Shown one piece after another: positions 27,474-37,652 of a DNA stretch of 64,000 bases. The notes under the pieces were generated by a model. It had not been told where the DNA came from. It worked only from the letters and a program-made list of their open reading frames with translations, and made no database searches. The stretch comes from JAXMDC01 sp046349035. Its GTDB lineage: Bacteria; Pseudomonadota; Alphaproteobacteria; Rhizobiales; Kaistiaceae. How positions within the stretch are numbered: position 1 is the stretch's first letter; the number at the start of each line of letters is the position of its first letter. The position numbers and the translations under genes are program-made. Location of the stretch: assembly GCA_046349035.1 (NCBI GenBank), contig JAXMDC010000006.1, forward strand, positions 72,395 through 136,394. Direction: 5' to 3'.

Positions 27474-29639
27474 ATGCGGGCGAATAGGTGGTGCGTGGCA
27501 ACGGCTCTCGCCGTGCTTGGCGCGTTGTGCGGTTCAGGCGCGCAGGCGCAGAACGCGAACGGCCTCAAGGTCGAGGTGCTCTCGTCACAGCCGTCGATGG
27601 TGACCGGCGGCGACGCCCTCATCAAGATTTCCGGCGCGGCCGATCGCCCCATCGTCGCGGTGGACGGTCTCGACGTCTCGGCGGCGTTCAAGTCCGATCG
27701 CCGCGAGGGCTGGGTCGGCCTGGTCACCGGGCTGCGCATCGGCGACAACACCCTGACCGTTCGTTCGGGCCCGAGGGGCACGCCGACCAGCCTGACACTG
27801 ACCAATCGGGCTCTCAACGGTTCGCTCTTCGCCGGACCGCAGCAGCAGCCCTATGTCTGTGAGAACGAAGGGTTCCGCCTCGGCCCGCCGAAGGACGTCG
27901 ACTGCACCACCGACCCGGTCGTCCGTTACACCTATCTCGGCAAGGCCGACAACAAGTGGAAGGACTTCGATCCGAAGGGCGCCCGCCCGACCGACATCGC
28001 CGAGACGGCCATCGGCTCGGCCCGCGTTCCGGTGATCGTCCGTGTCGAAACCGGCGTGATCAACCGCGCCGGCTATGTGATTTCGATGCTCCACGATCCT
28101 GCCGCCGGTCCGCTCCCGTCGCCGGAGAATCAGGCGGTCAACAAGGGTTGGAATGGCAAGCTCATTTATGGTTTCGGCGGTGGCGTCCAGGCCGCCTACC
28201 ATATGGGCCGGTCGACCGGGTTGAACGCGACCAATACCGGCGCCAGCATCATCAACGACAACTTGATCAAGCTCGGCTACGCGCTGGCCTCCTCGACGTT
28301 GAACCGCGCCGGCGGGAACAACAACGACGTCACCCAGGCGGAGACTCTGGCCAAGGTTAAGGAGCATTTCATCGAAGAATTCGGACCGCCGATCTACACC
28401 ATCGGCTACGGCCCATCGGGCGGCGGCACGATGCAAGGGCTGGTCGCCAACAACTACCCCGACCTGATGGACGGCATTTTCCCGCAGCGCACGTTCCCTG
28501 ACATCATGACCTTCCTCCAGCCGCTCTACGATTGCGAGCTGCTGGTAAACTACTTCACACACAGCGATCGTCCGTGGAGCGACGCGCAGATGACGGCAAT
28601 CGCCGGCACCTCGACCTACGGCTATTGCACGAGCAACGGCGCGCGCTATCCGAACGCCCGCATCGACAATTGCGATGCGGCGGTGAAGGACGCGATCGAC
28701 AACGATGCGGTGCTGCGCACCAGCCCGCCGCGCTGCACGTTCCAGGACAACCTCGCCAACATTTTCGGCAAGGATCCGAAGACCGGTTTCGCCCGCAACC
28801 CGTTCGACAACGTCGGTGTCCAGTACGGGCTGAACGCCTTCAACCAGGGCCTGATCACCTTCGAGGACTTCATCGACCTCAACCGCAAGGTTGGCGGCCA
28901 CGACGTCAATGGCAAGATCGTGTTCGCCCGTCAGACCGGCGATCCGATCGCTCTGCGTGCGGCCTACGAGACCGGACGCATCAACCAGGCCGGCGCAGGA
29001 CTGGCCGACATACCGATCGTCGACATCCGCACCTGGCACGAGGTCGCCAGCGTTCCCGAGGCGAGCATTGCCAACGTTGACGTTCACAATGCCGTGCCCA
29101 GCAAGGTGCTCCGCGACCGGCTGACGCGAGCCAACGGCAATGCCGACAACATGGTGTCGGTCACTGTTGTCGAGGTCGCCACGAAGGGCGAAGGCACCGC
29201 GATCCAACTCGTCGAGCTTCGCTACCTCGGCTATCTCGACCAGTGGATCACGGCGATCCAGGCGGACAAGCGCGAGATGACCAAGGCGCAGAAGGTGCGC
29301 GCCGACCGACCGGTGGAAATGGCCAACGCCTGCTTCCCGACGGAGTGGATGCGCATCACCGACATGAAACAGTGTGCGGCGCTGTTCCCGATCGGAGCGC
29401 TGCCGCGTACTGCGGCGGGCGGACCGACCACCGAAGACGTGCTGAAGTGCCAGCTGAGGCCGATCAACCCGAAGGACTACCGCGCCAAGTTGACGCCGAA
29501 CCAACTGGTCATCCTGAAGGACGTGTTCCCGCTGGGGGTCTGCGACTATACCCGCCCCGGCGTTGGCCAAGTCCCGCTCGCCGGCACATGGCTCACCTAC
29601 CCGCGCGACCTCAACCAGCAGCTCGCATTGCGCCAATAA
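27474..29639 (+). CDS. Secreted DUF6351 family protein (putative alpha/beta hydrolase), copy 1
   Basis: This 721-residue protein has a signal peptide (TALAVLGALCGSGAQA). The N-terminal module (residues 30-110) is Ig-like (VEVLSSQPSMVTGGDALIKI). A large domain follows, with a nucleophile-elbow motif (IGYGPSGGGTMQ, a G-x-S-x-G) near residue 317 and conserved cysteines (YDCELL, YGYCTSNG, DNCDAAV, RCTFQDN). It is about the usual length of DUF6351 proteins, which are secreted and uncharacterised. A second copy lies at 49402-51642 on the other strand. Hydrolase activity is suggested only by the elbow motif. A terminator follows at once. Confidence 0.8.
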   Translation: MRANRWCVATALAVLGALCGSGAQAQNANGLKVEVLSSQPSMVTGGDALIKISGAADRPIVAVDGLDVSAAFKSDRREGWVGLVTGLRIGDNTLTVRSGPRGTPTSLTLTNRALNGSLFAGPQQQPYVCENEGFRLGPPKDVDCTTDPVVRYTYLGKADNKWKDFDPKGARPTDIAETAIGSARVPVIVRVETGVINRAGYVISMLHDPAAGPLPSPENQAVNKGWNGKLIYGFGGGVQAAYHMGRSTGLNATNTGASIINDNLIKLGYALASSTLNRAGGNNNDVTQAETLAKVKEHFIEEFGPPIYTIGYGPSGGGTMQGLVANNYPDLMDGIFPQRTFPDIMTFLQPLYDCELLVNYFTHSDRPWSDAQMTAIAGTSTYGYCTSNGARYPNARIDNCDAAVKDAIDNDAVLRTSPPRCTFQDNLANIFGKDPKTGFARNPFDNVGVQYGLNAFNQGLITFEDFIDLNRKVGGHDVNGKIVFARQTGDPIALRAAYETGRINQAGAGLADIPIVDIRTWHEVASVPEASIANVDVHNAVPSKVLRDRLTRANGNADNMVSVTVVEVATKGEGTAIQLVELRYLGYLDQWITAIQADKREMTKAQKVRADRPVEMANACFPTEWMRITDMKQCAALFPIGALPRTAAGGPTTEDVLKCQLRPINPKDYRAKLTPNQLVILKDVFPLGVCDYTRPGVGQVPLAGTWLTYPRDLNQQLALRQ

Positions 29640-29663
29640 ATACAACGAGAACTCTAGCGAAAC

Positions 29664-29697
29664 AAAAGAGCCCCGGATCGCCTCCGGGGCTCTTTGC
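29664..29697. terminator. Bidirectional Rho-independent terminator
   Basis: A perfect 11-bp stem AGAGCCCCGGA (29667-29677) / TCCGGGGCTCT (29683-29693) is flanked by A residues on the left and T residues on the right. It ends the DUF6351 gene and the convergent DUF4170 gene. Confidence 0.85.
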
Positions 29698-29737
29698 TGT
29701 CGATGCCGGCGCCGTACGGAACCGGGCCGAGCGCACG

Positions 29738-29947
29738 CTAATCTTCGCGAGACTCCTCCAGGATGCGGAACGCCGTCCGCGCCAGGTGACGTGTGCCTTC
29801 GGTCAGGGCCTTCCACTTCTCCTCCGCGGCTTCCCGCGTCTTGAAAGGGCCATAGACCTCTTTGGTGTCGGGCTTGATCTGGTGGAAGTTCATCGACGTG
29901 AACTCCCCGCCGACGACCCAGTATTCCTTGTTGGCGGTCTTTGACAT
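29738..29947 (-). CDS. Small DUF4170 protein, copy 1
   Basis: This is a 69-residue soluble protein. The core EYWVVGGEF, the YGPFKTREAAEEKWKAL segment and the overall length fit DUF4170, a small alphaproteobacterial family of unknown function. A related gene of the same length lies at 32939-33148 (QEYWVVGGTY, LGPFLTYDDALAHWRE). The two bracket the glyoxylate regulator and isocitrate lyase. The start codon is preceded by a GAGA-type site. No activity can be inferred. Confidence 0.8.
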   Translation of the reverse strand: MSKTANKEYWVVGGEFTSMNFHQIKPDTKEVYGPFKTREAAEEKWKALTEGTRHLARTAFRILEESRED

Positions 29948-30062
29948 GACGGTCTCTCGGCAGGCGGTGTGCTTGGCTTGCTGATAGCCAAGGGAGACAG
30001 GCCCGGTCTACGGGAATCGCTCTTGGCGCCGACCGTCGAGCTCGGACGGTAGGGGCGCCGGT

Positions 30063-31490
30063 TCAACTCGTCTGCACATAGGTCGAAGGCCCGCGCACAT
30101 TCTCGTCGATGTGCAGCTTCTGGTGCAACGACGGCACTGCCCGCTCGGCGCAGTCGGTTCGCGGACAGGTGCGACATGACACGCCGATCGGCGTGACGAT
30201 CTGTGGGTCGGCGAGGTTGAGGCCGTCGGCGTAGACGATTTCCGAGGCAAACCGCACGTCGCAACCGAGCCCGACCGCCCGTTGACCGACGCGGTGGGGA
30301 AGCCCGCCGGCGGTCGCCGGGTTGGTCCGGCCGGTAGTGTGCGCCACGCAGAAATAGGTAGCGCCATCCGGCATCCGCGACAGCTGGACCCGCAGCATGC
30401 CGGGCGTGCTGAAAGCGTCGTAGACGTTCCAGCGCGGGCAGGCGGCCCCGAAGCGGGCAATGTGAATGCCGGATGCTGAGAAGCGCTTGGAAATGTTGCC
30501 GGCGATATCGACGCGGATGAAGTGGAACGGGACGCCTTCGGCCCCGGGGCGCCGCAAGGTCGCCAAGCGATGGCAGACCTGCTCGAAAGAAACGCCGAAG
30601 CGGCTTTTGAGGACTTCCAGATTGTACCGTGTCGACTTGGCCGCGCTGCGGAACAGCTCATAGGGCATGATCACCGCGCCAGCGAAGTAGTTGGCTAGGG
30701 CGGTGCGGGCGAGGGCGCGCGCCTCGGCGCTCGCCAAACCCGCGCCATCGACGATCGCGTCGAGCCGCTGGTGGTAGCCGAGATAAGCGATCTGGTGGGC
30801 GATCTGGAAGAGGCGGCTCGACGGGGGGAGCATCTCTGAGATTTGCAGCCGCCGCGCCAGCTGGTCGAAGCGCCGTGAGCGGCCAAGCATGAGGTCGTCG
30901 GCGCGGACCTCGACCTCGACCGAATAGCGCTGACGCAGCAGTGCGGTGAGGCCCTGCTCCAGGGAGTGGATGGCAAGGCCGCTTTCGGCCCACAAAGTCT
31001 CCGCCGCCGCTTCCAGCTCGGGAAAATGGTTGAGCCGCCGCTGGATGAATTCGGTGACCTCCTCCGACGGCAGCGCAACCGGCGCGCTTTCGGCTGCGTC
31101 GTCGCCCTCGCTGGTGCCGCGTTGAATGGGGAGATTTCGCCGGTAAGCGTCGTAGACATCCAGCACCGCCCGGCCGACCGAGGGGAGGGTGGTTACCAGT
31201 TCCTGAACGTCGCTCGCCTTGACCTCGGCCGCCTCGAAGATCGGGTCGGAGAAAGCCTCCATCAGTTCAAGCGACATGCGCTGATCGGTGTCGGCTGCCA
31301 GATCCTTGAGATCGACCTGGAATTTCTCGATCAGCGTCAGCAGCACGCGAACCGTCACCGGTCGCTGGTTGCTCTCCAGGAGGGTCAAATAACTTGGGCT
31401 AATGCCAAGTTCGCCGGCCATTTGCGCCTGCGTCAGGCGCCGCTCTTGTCGCAGCCGCCGCAGGCGGCCGCCGATTCTCATGGCTTTCAT
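30063..31490 (-). CDS. ScfR/RamB-family transcriptional regulator (XRE HTH + IrrE-like + DUF2083)
   Basis: This is a 475-residue regulator. An XRE helix-turn-helix lies at about residues 6-62 (LTQAQMAGELGISPSYLTLLE). A middle IrrE-like region has the degenerate ALARTALANYFAGAVIMPYELF core. A C-terminal DUF2083 domain carries a cysteine group (GLGCDV and VSCRTCPRTDC). Proteins of this build (RamB, PrpC2 regulators) control acetate, propionate and glyoxylate genes in response to acyl-CoA or related signals. It is divergent from aceA, with a perfect palindrome in the shared 135-bp gap. It is very likely the regulator of the glyoxylate genes here. Confidence 0.88.
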   Translation of the reverse strand: MKAMRIGGRLRRLRQERRLTQAQMAGELGISPSYLTLLESNQRPVTVRVLLTLIEKFQVDLKDLAADTDQRMSLELMEAFSDPIFEAAEVKASDVQELVTTLPSVGRAVLDVYDAYRRNLPIQRGTSEGDDAAESAPVALPSEEVTEFIQRRLNHFPELEAAAETLWAESGLAIHSLEQGLTALLRQRYSVEVEVRADDLMLGRSRRFDQLARRLQISEMLPPSSRLFQIAHQIAYLGYHQRLDAIVDGAGLASAEARALARTALANYFAGAVIMPYELFRSAAKSTRYNLEVLKSRFGVSFEQVCHRLATLRRPGAEGVPFHFIRVDIAGNISKRFSASGIHIARFGAACPRWNVYDAFSTPGMLRVQLSRMPDGATYFCVAHTTGRTNPATAGGLPHRVGQRAVGLGCDVRFASEIVYADGLNLADPQIVTPIGVSCRTCPRTDCAERAVPSLHQKLHIDENVRGPSTYVQTS

Positions 31491-31529
31491 ACCCCGACCT
31501 TACCAGATTTACAGACTGACAATAGTTAT

Positions 31530-31549
31530 TTGTCACGACAGTGACAAAA
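31530..31549. promoter_or_regulatory. Perfect palindrome, candidate operator of the ScfR/RamB-like regulator
   Basis: TTTGTCAC-GACA-GTGACAAA is an 8-bp perfect inverted repeat with a 4-base spacer. It lies 39 bp before the regulator start and about 30 bp upstream of the aceA -35 box, so it could serve both autoregulation and control of isocitrate lyase. The pairing with the regulator is inferred from position. Confidence 0.6.
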
Positions 31550-31580
31550 CGCAGCATTGCACTGCAGATTCAAACATTTG

Positions 31581-31609
31581 TTGACGTTCTTGGCTTGTCA
31601 ATGAATATG
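31581..31609 (+). promoter_or_regulatory. Promoter of aceA
   Basis: TTGACG (31581-31586) and AATATG (31604-31609) are 17 bases apart. The start point would be near 31616, giving a short leader of some 10-20 bases before the aceA start. Confidence 0.55.
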
Positions 31610-31625
31610 AGGTCACCATCAGGGA

Positions 31626-32912
<1,287 letters not shown>

Positions 32913-32938
32913 TCGGCGGCGTTGGCCGGGAGTCGTCG

Positions 32939-33148
32939 ATGCAGGAATATTGGGTCGTCGGGGGCACTTATGAGGATCCGAGCTTCGCCGCGCTGCGACC
33001 TGGCGCGGCGGAGCTTCTCGGGCCGTTCCTGACCTACGACGACGCGCTGGCGCATTGGCGCGAGCGCACCGCCAACACTCGCTCCCGCGCCCTCAATCGC
33101 TATTCGATTGTCGTTAGTGCGGATCGCGAGGAGGCGGCTGCGGCCTAG
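32939..33148 (+). CDS. Small DUF4170 protein, copy 2
   Basis: This 69-residue protein is related to the one at 29738-29947 over its whole length (EYWVVGG start, GPF-T/L central motif, alanine-rich end). It sits between aceA and the malate synthase gene with gaps of 26 bp on each side, so it is probably co-transcribed with them. The family has no known function; the operon position suggests a minor accessory role in C2 metabolism, which is only an inference. Confidence 0.78.
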   Translation: MQEYWVVGGTYEDPSFAALRPGAAELLGPFLTYDDALAHWRERTANTRSRALNRYSIVVSADREEAAAA

Positions 33149-33174
33149 GTCGGCCGGGTTCGGAGGGTCTCAAG

Positions 33175-35394
33175 GTGACGGCCGACAGCATCGCCGAACC
33201 GATCTACAGGGATGTCGAAGGGTTGAGGGTCGAGGCCGGCCTTCACGCCTTTCTCGAGGCTGAGGCGTTACCGGGAACCGGCATATCGGCACCGGCATTC
33301 TGGCGTGCTCTTGCCGGTATCTTGCGGCAGCACACGCCGACCAACCGCCGCCTTCTCGCCCGTCGTGACGAGCTTCAGCGGCAGATCGACGAGTACTACC
33401 GCCAGCGCCGCGGGTCGCCGCCTGACGTTGCCGCCGATATCGCCTTTCTCAAGCGGATTGGCTATCTCGTGCCGGAAGGGGCGCCGTTCAAGGTCTCGAC
33501 CGCCGGCCTCGACCCGGAAATCGCGGTTCTCCCCGGACCGCAACTGGTCGTTCCGCTGACCAATGCGCGCTACGCGCTTAACGCCGCCAATGCGCGGTGG
33601 GGCAGCCTCTACGACGCACTGTATGGCTCCGATGTTATTCCCGGCCCACGGTCTGACACCTATGACCCCGCGCGTGGGCGTGAGGTCGTCGCCTGGGCCA
33701 AACGCTTCCTCGACGAGGTGGCGCCGCTGAAGTCCGGCTCGCACGCCGATGTCGCCAGCTATGCGGTTGTCGGCGGACACCTGACCGCTCGCCTTGCCGG
33801 CGGAGCCGCGTCAGCGCTCGCGCTGCCAGCGACCTTTGCCGGCTACCGCGGCGACCCCAGCCGGCCGAGCGGTATCCTCTTCGTTCACAACGGCCTCCAC
33901 GTTGACGTGCCGATCGACCCCGGCCACCCCATCGGGCGGATCGATCCGGCTCACGTGGCCGACGTCTACGTCGAGGCGGCCATGTCGGCGGTGATGGACG
34001 GCGAAGACTCCGTTGCCGCCGTCGACGGTCCCGACAAGGTCGGCTTCTATCGCAATTGGCTCGGCCTGATGCGGGGGGACCTTGCCGCCAGTTTCGACAA
34101 GGGCGGGCGCAATAGCGAGCGCCGCCTGTCGCCCGACCGCCAATACACACGCGCCGACGGGACCGCCTTTCGTCTCCACGGCCGAGCGCTGATGCTGGTT
34201 CGCAACGTCGGCCACTTGATGACCACGCCTGCCGTCCTCAACGCCGATGGCAGCGAGGCCTTCGAAGGCATCCTGGACGCCGTCGTTACCGGACTGATTG
34301 CCCTTCACGACCTAAGGAAACCCGCCGATGCGCCGCTGCGCAACTCGCGGTCCGGTTCGGTCTATGTCGTCAAGCCGAAGATGCACGGCCCCGAGGAAGT
34401 GGCGTTCGCCGGCGCGGTGTTTGCCAGCATCGAAGCGGCCTTCGGCCTGCCTCCCGACACCGTCAAGATCGGCATCATGGACGAGGAACGCCGCACCTCC
34501 GCCAATCTGATGGAGTGCATTCGCGCCGCTCGTTCGCGCGTCTTCTTCGTCAATACCGGCTTCCTCGATCGCACTGGCGATGAGATCCACACCGCCATGG
34601 AGGCCGGCCCGATGGTGCGCAAGGGCGCCATGCGCAGCTCCGCATGGATCGCCGCCTACGAAGATCGCAATGTCCTCATCGCGCTGGCCTGCGGCTTCGA
34701 CGGCAAGGCCCAGATCGGCAAGGGCATGTGGGCGATGCCGGATCGAATGGCCGACATGCTTTCCCAGAAGATCGCCCATCCGATGTCGGGCGCGTCCACC
34801 GCCTGGGTGCCGTCGCCGGTCGCGGCGACGCTGCATGCGATCCACTACCACCGCGTCGACATCGCCGCGCGCCGCGCCGAGATCGGCGGGCGGGCGATCC
34901 CTTCGCTGTCTTCTCTGCTGACGCTGCCGCTCGCAACCGGACGCAACTGGTCGGAGCAGGAAGTGCGCGAGGAGGTCGAGAACAACGCCCAGGGCATCCT
35001 CGGATATGTGGTGCGCTGGGTCGACCAGGGAATCGGCTGCTCGAAGGTTCCGGACATTCACGACGTCGCGCTGATGGAAGACCGCGCGACCTGCCGCATC
35101 TCCAGCCAGATGCTGGCCAATTGGCTGCATCACGGCGTGGTCGACCGCGACTACATCATGGGCGCGATGAAGCGGATGGCCAAAGTCGTCGATCGCCAGA
35201 ACGCCGGCGATCCTGCCTACCGGCCCATGGCGCCGGCCTACGATGGGCTGGCCTTCCAGGCGGCGTGCGATTTGGTTTTCGGTGGCCGCGAGCAGCCGTC
35301 GGGCTATACTGAACCGATCCTCCACGCCCGCCGCCGGCAGCGGAAGGAGTTCGACCGCAAAAGCGCCCGGCAGCCGGCAACGGTATTGGGCTAA
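33175..35394 (+). CDS. glcB: Malate synthase G
   Basis: This 739-residue single-chain malate synthase condenses glyoxylate with acetyl-CoA. It has the G-type layout: an N-terminal clasp, a TIM barrel with the MDGEDSVAAVD acid region and the VKPKMHGPEEVAF segment, the beta insertion, and the C-terminal plug with the catalytic MEDRATCRISSQMLANW stretch. The start is a GTG, with GGAGG ten bases upstream. With aceA it completes the glyoxylate bypass in one cluster, which allows growth on acetate or fatty acids. Nothing is truncated. Confidence 0.96.
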   Translation: MTADSIAEPIYRDVEGLRVEAGLHAFLEAEALPGTGISAPAFWRALAGILRQHTPTNRRLLARRDELQRQIDEYYRQRRGSPPDVAADIAFLKRIGYLVPEGAPFKVSTAGLDPEIAVLPGPQLVVPLTNARYALNAANARWGSLYDALYGSDVIPGPRSDTYDPARGREVVAWAKRFLDEVAPLKSGSHADVASYAVVGGHLTARLAGGAASALALPATFAGYRGDPSRPSGILFVHNGLHVDVPIDPGHPIGRIDPAHVADVYVEAAMSAVMDGEDSVAAVDGPDKVGFYRNWLGLMRGDLAASFDKGGRNSERRLSPDRQYTRADGTAFRLHGRALMLVRNVGHLMTTPAVLNADGSEAFEGILDAVVTGLIALHDLRKPADAPLRNSRSGSVYVVKPKMHGPEEVAFAGAVFASIEAAFGLPPDTVKIGIMDEERRTSANLMECIRAARSRVFFVNTGFLDRTGDEIHTAMEAGPMVRKGAMRSSAWIAAYEDRNVLIALACGFDGKAQIGKGMWAMPDRMADMLSQKIAHPMSGASTAWVPSPVAATLHAIHYHRVDIAARRAEIGGRAIPSLSSLLTLPLATGRNWSEQEVREEVENNAQGILGYVVRWVDQGIGCSKVPDIHDVALMEDRATCRISSQMLANWLHHGVVDRDYIMGAMKRMAKVVDRQNAGDPAYRPMAPAYDGLAFQAACDLVFGGREQPSGYTEPILHARRRQRKEFDRKSARQPATVLG

Positions 35395-35431
35395 GGACCT
35401 ACTGCGGCCGCCGTCAAAGGCCGAGACGCGC

Positions 35432-36145
35432 ATGTCGGCAAAACGATTCCTGGTTTCCGTCGCCGCAGTCGGCCTCGCCGCCGCTGGGTTGGCGCTCGTC
35501 GCCCAGTCGAGCGGTCTCCTTTCGGGATTGTTCGGTGTCCGCGTCGTGGACGGTCGCTTGGTCTATCCGGCTGCTGCCCTCGTCGATTGGTCCGACCTGA
35601 TTCCCGCCGACGCGGGTGGTTCGGTCCGGACGGCCGATGGGGCGGTGCCGCGCGGTCTCGTTCAGCATGGCGAGCTGTTGCCGGGAGGTCCTGTGGCGCC
35701 GGGGGCCGACGCGCCGCTTCCCGATATCGCCGCCGCCCTGGGAGCATTCAACGATCTCGGCGGTGCCCCCCGCCGCTTGGCCGACAGCTTCGGCGGTTTG
35801 GGCAACCTCAAGGCGCTCCAAGCAGGCGGCGGGGCCACCCGCGCCGAACTCGACGGTCGCGAAATCCGCATGGCCGGGTTCGTCGCGCCGCTGGCCTTTT
35901 CCGGAGATAAGATCACCAGCTTCTTGCTGGTGCCCTATGTCGGCGCCTGTATTCACGTGCCGCCGCCGCCGGCCAACCAGATTGTCCTGGTGTCGAAGGT
36001 GGCCGGATTTCGCCCGGACAATGACCTCTTGTACCCGGTCTGGGTGACCGGCCGGCTGCGTGCTGAGGCCGTCGATACTGACTTGGCGCGTGTCGGCTAT
36101 CAGATCGAAGGCGCGGTCGTTGAGCCTTACCGCGAGGGCGGGTAG
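35432..36145 (+). CDS. Secreted DUF3299 protein
   Basis: This 237-residue protein has an N-terminal signal or anchor (FLVSVAAVGLAAAGLALVAQ). The DUF3299 domain occupies about residues 130-235 and carries the hallmark VGACIHVPPPPANQIVLV, in which a Cys and a His could bind a metal. The function is unknown. It starts 37 bp after the malate synthase stop and is followed by a strong terminator, so it may share the glyoxylate transcript. The ATG has no strong ribosome site but gives a good signal peptide. Confidence 0.8.
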   Translation: MSAKRFLVSVAAVGLAAAGLALVAQSSGLLSGLFGVRVVDGRLVYPAAALVDWSDLIPADAGGSVRTADGAVPRGLVQHGELLPGGPVAPGADAPLPDIAAALGAFNDLGGAPRRLADSFGGLGNLKALQAGGGATRAELDGREIRMAGFVAPLAFSGDKITSFLLVPYVGACIHVPPPPANQIVLVSKVAGFRPDNDLLYPVWVTGRLRAEAVDTDLARVGYQIEGAVVEPYREGG

Positions 36146-36186
36146 CGAGGGCCCTGGCCGCTCGATGCTCCCTGCCAACCAAAACG

Positions 36187-36223
36187 AAGAAGGCCCCCGA
36201 CGAGCGTCGGGGGCCTTCTTGTT
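36187..36223. terminator. Strong bidirectional terminator
   Basis: A perfect 15-bp stem AAGAAGGCCCCCGAC (36187-36201) / GTCGGGGGCCTTCTT (36206-36220) with a four-base loop ends in GTTT. It separates the glyoxylate cluster from the convergent secreted-protein genes. Confidence 0.9.
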
Positions 36224-36258
36224 TCGACCTGCCGGCGCTAGGCACCGGCCGGAGCGGA

Positions 36259-37140
36259 CTAGCCGCGGTAGTCGGGATCGACGAGCGCGCCGAGAGCGCG
36301 GTCGTTGTAGGGCACGTCCTGCATCAATTGCGTCAACGGGTTCTTGTTGATCGGCAGCGAACGCGGGTCGTCCTTCCACGGCTCAAGGAACATGACCGGA
36401 TCGTCCACAGTGACGTCGTAGATCAGGTTGTCGCCGTTACGCCGAAACGTCTCGGTGACGACCATCTCGTTGCTGTGGATGTAGCCCGGCCAGTCCAGCC
36501 AAGTGCGATCGGTGAAGCCCATCGAGGTGACGACGAGGGAGTCGCCCTTCCAGCAGCCGACGGCGAGGCCGTTGACCATCTGGTCGTACTTCAGAACCGG
36601 GTCATGCTCGCGACAATCGGTCGGGATCGCCCGGAACGTGTTCGCGTTCTCGTAGAGGAAGATCACCTCGTTGTCGGTTTGCACGATCTTGTTCGGCGGC
36701 CCCAGGCGCGGCACGCCCACCGGATAGTTCTGCCAAACCGGATCGGCATAGTCGATCCAAATGCCACCGGCATTAGCGTGCCAGTCGCTGAGGTGGACCC
36801 TCTCCCAGTACTGCGGCTTGTACTGCGGCTTGGAGACGTGATCGCGGTGCTGAATACCGCAATCCTGTTCGAAGGTGATCCACTGCGCCCCGGCCTTGGC
36901 CCCACCGAAGGTGAAGCGCGGGTCGTTGTTGTTGGCGAAGGCATCGACCGACTTCTGGCAGGACGTCGGCGTGAGTTGCGCCACGCCGCCGCCCCAGATG
37001 CCGTTGAGATCCGGCTTGCCATTCGCCAGCCGCGGCGTCTGCGGTGCCGCCGCCGGCGCCGCCGGTGCCTGAGCCAGAGCCGCCGGCGCCAGCCCCAGCA
37101 GGCCAACGGCCAGGACCCCGAATGTGAAGGACTTGTACAT
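36259..37140 (-). CDS. Secreted hypothetical protein (beta-rich)
   Basis: This 293-residue protein has a signal peptide (FTFGVLAVGLLGLAPAALA). An Ala/Pro linker is followed by the PDLNGIWGGG motif that is common to a set of secreted proteins of unknown function. Repeated W/Y-rich strands and three or four cysteines (TSCQKS, DCGIQ, TDCREH, VGCWKG) suggest a beta-propeller-like or lipocalin-like fold with disulfides. The start has GGGAGGGAG upstream. It lies downstream of a DUF6152 gene in a leftward run of four secreted proteins. I cannot name a function. Confidence 0.65.
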   Translation of the reverse strand: MYKSFTFGVLAVGLLGLAPAALAQAPAAPAAAPQTPRLANGKPDLNGIWGGGVAQLTPTSCQKSVDAFANNNDPRFTFGGAKAGAQWITFEQDCGIQHRDHVSKPQYKPQYWERVHLSDWHANAGGIWIDYADPVWQNYPVGVPRLGPPNKIVQTDNEVIFLYENANTFRAIPTDCREHDPVLKYDQMVNGLAVGCWKGDSLVVTSMGFTDRTWLDWPGYIHSNEMVVTETFRRNGDNLIYDVTVDDPVMFLEPWKDDPRSLPINKNPLTQLMQDVPYNDRALGALVDPDYRG

Positions 37141-37165
37141 AAACTGACTCCCTCCCGAAGCGGAC

Positions 37166-37582
37166 TTAGTTAGCCGGAACTTCCCCGTTCGGGTTCTCCG
37201 GGAAGCCTACCTTGATGAACTTCCCATCCGGGAAGACGAACGAGTTCGTGAAACCGAGCGGCTTGCCCGAGCGGTCCGGATTGATGTCGACCTTGTAGAC
37301 GTCGCCGATCTTGAACAGGCGGCGGTCGCTGAGGCCGAGGCGGCGCAGGCCGTTCGGGCCCACCGTCTCCGTGCCCCACTCGGTCACGGTGCCGTCGGCG
37401 TTCTTCACGTCGAAGTGGAACCACGCGTGCGGGTTCTCCCAATCGACCTTGGTCAGTGTCCCGACGATGGTGATGTTCTTTGTCACGTCGAACTGCGCGC
37501 CCACCGCATGGTGCGCAACGGCCGGCACCGTGCCGGCGACGCCCAGGGCTGCGAGCGAAGCAAAGAGGATCGACTTACGCAT
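37166..37582 (-). CDS. Secreted DUF6152 family protein
   Basis: This is a 138-residue protein. A signal peptide (SILFASLAALGVAGTVPAVA) is followed at once by HHAVGAQFD, the typical mature start of DUF6152 proteins, and then by WENPHAWFHFDV. The paired histidines could bind a metal, and the mature part looks like a small beta-barrel. The start at 37582, with GGGAGA upstream, was chosen over an in-frame codon at 37669. It is 25 bp from the next gene, so the two are co-transcribed. The function is not known. Confidence 0.75.
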   Translation of the reverse strand: MRKSILFASLAALGVAGTVPAVAHHAVGAQFDVTKNITIVGTLTKVDWENPHAWFHFDVKNADGTVTEWGTETVGPNGLRRLGLSDRRLFKIGDVYKVDINPDRSGKPLGFTNSFVFPDGKFIKVGFPENPNGEVPAN

Positions 37583-37652
37583 TCTGTGGTCTCCCGTAGT
37601 CATTTCTGAAGCGAAACGCATCGCCAACTGGATAGTCAGACAGTTAAGGAAT

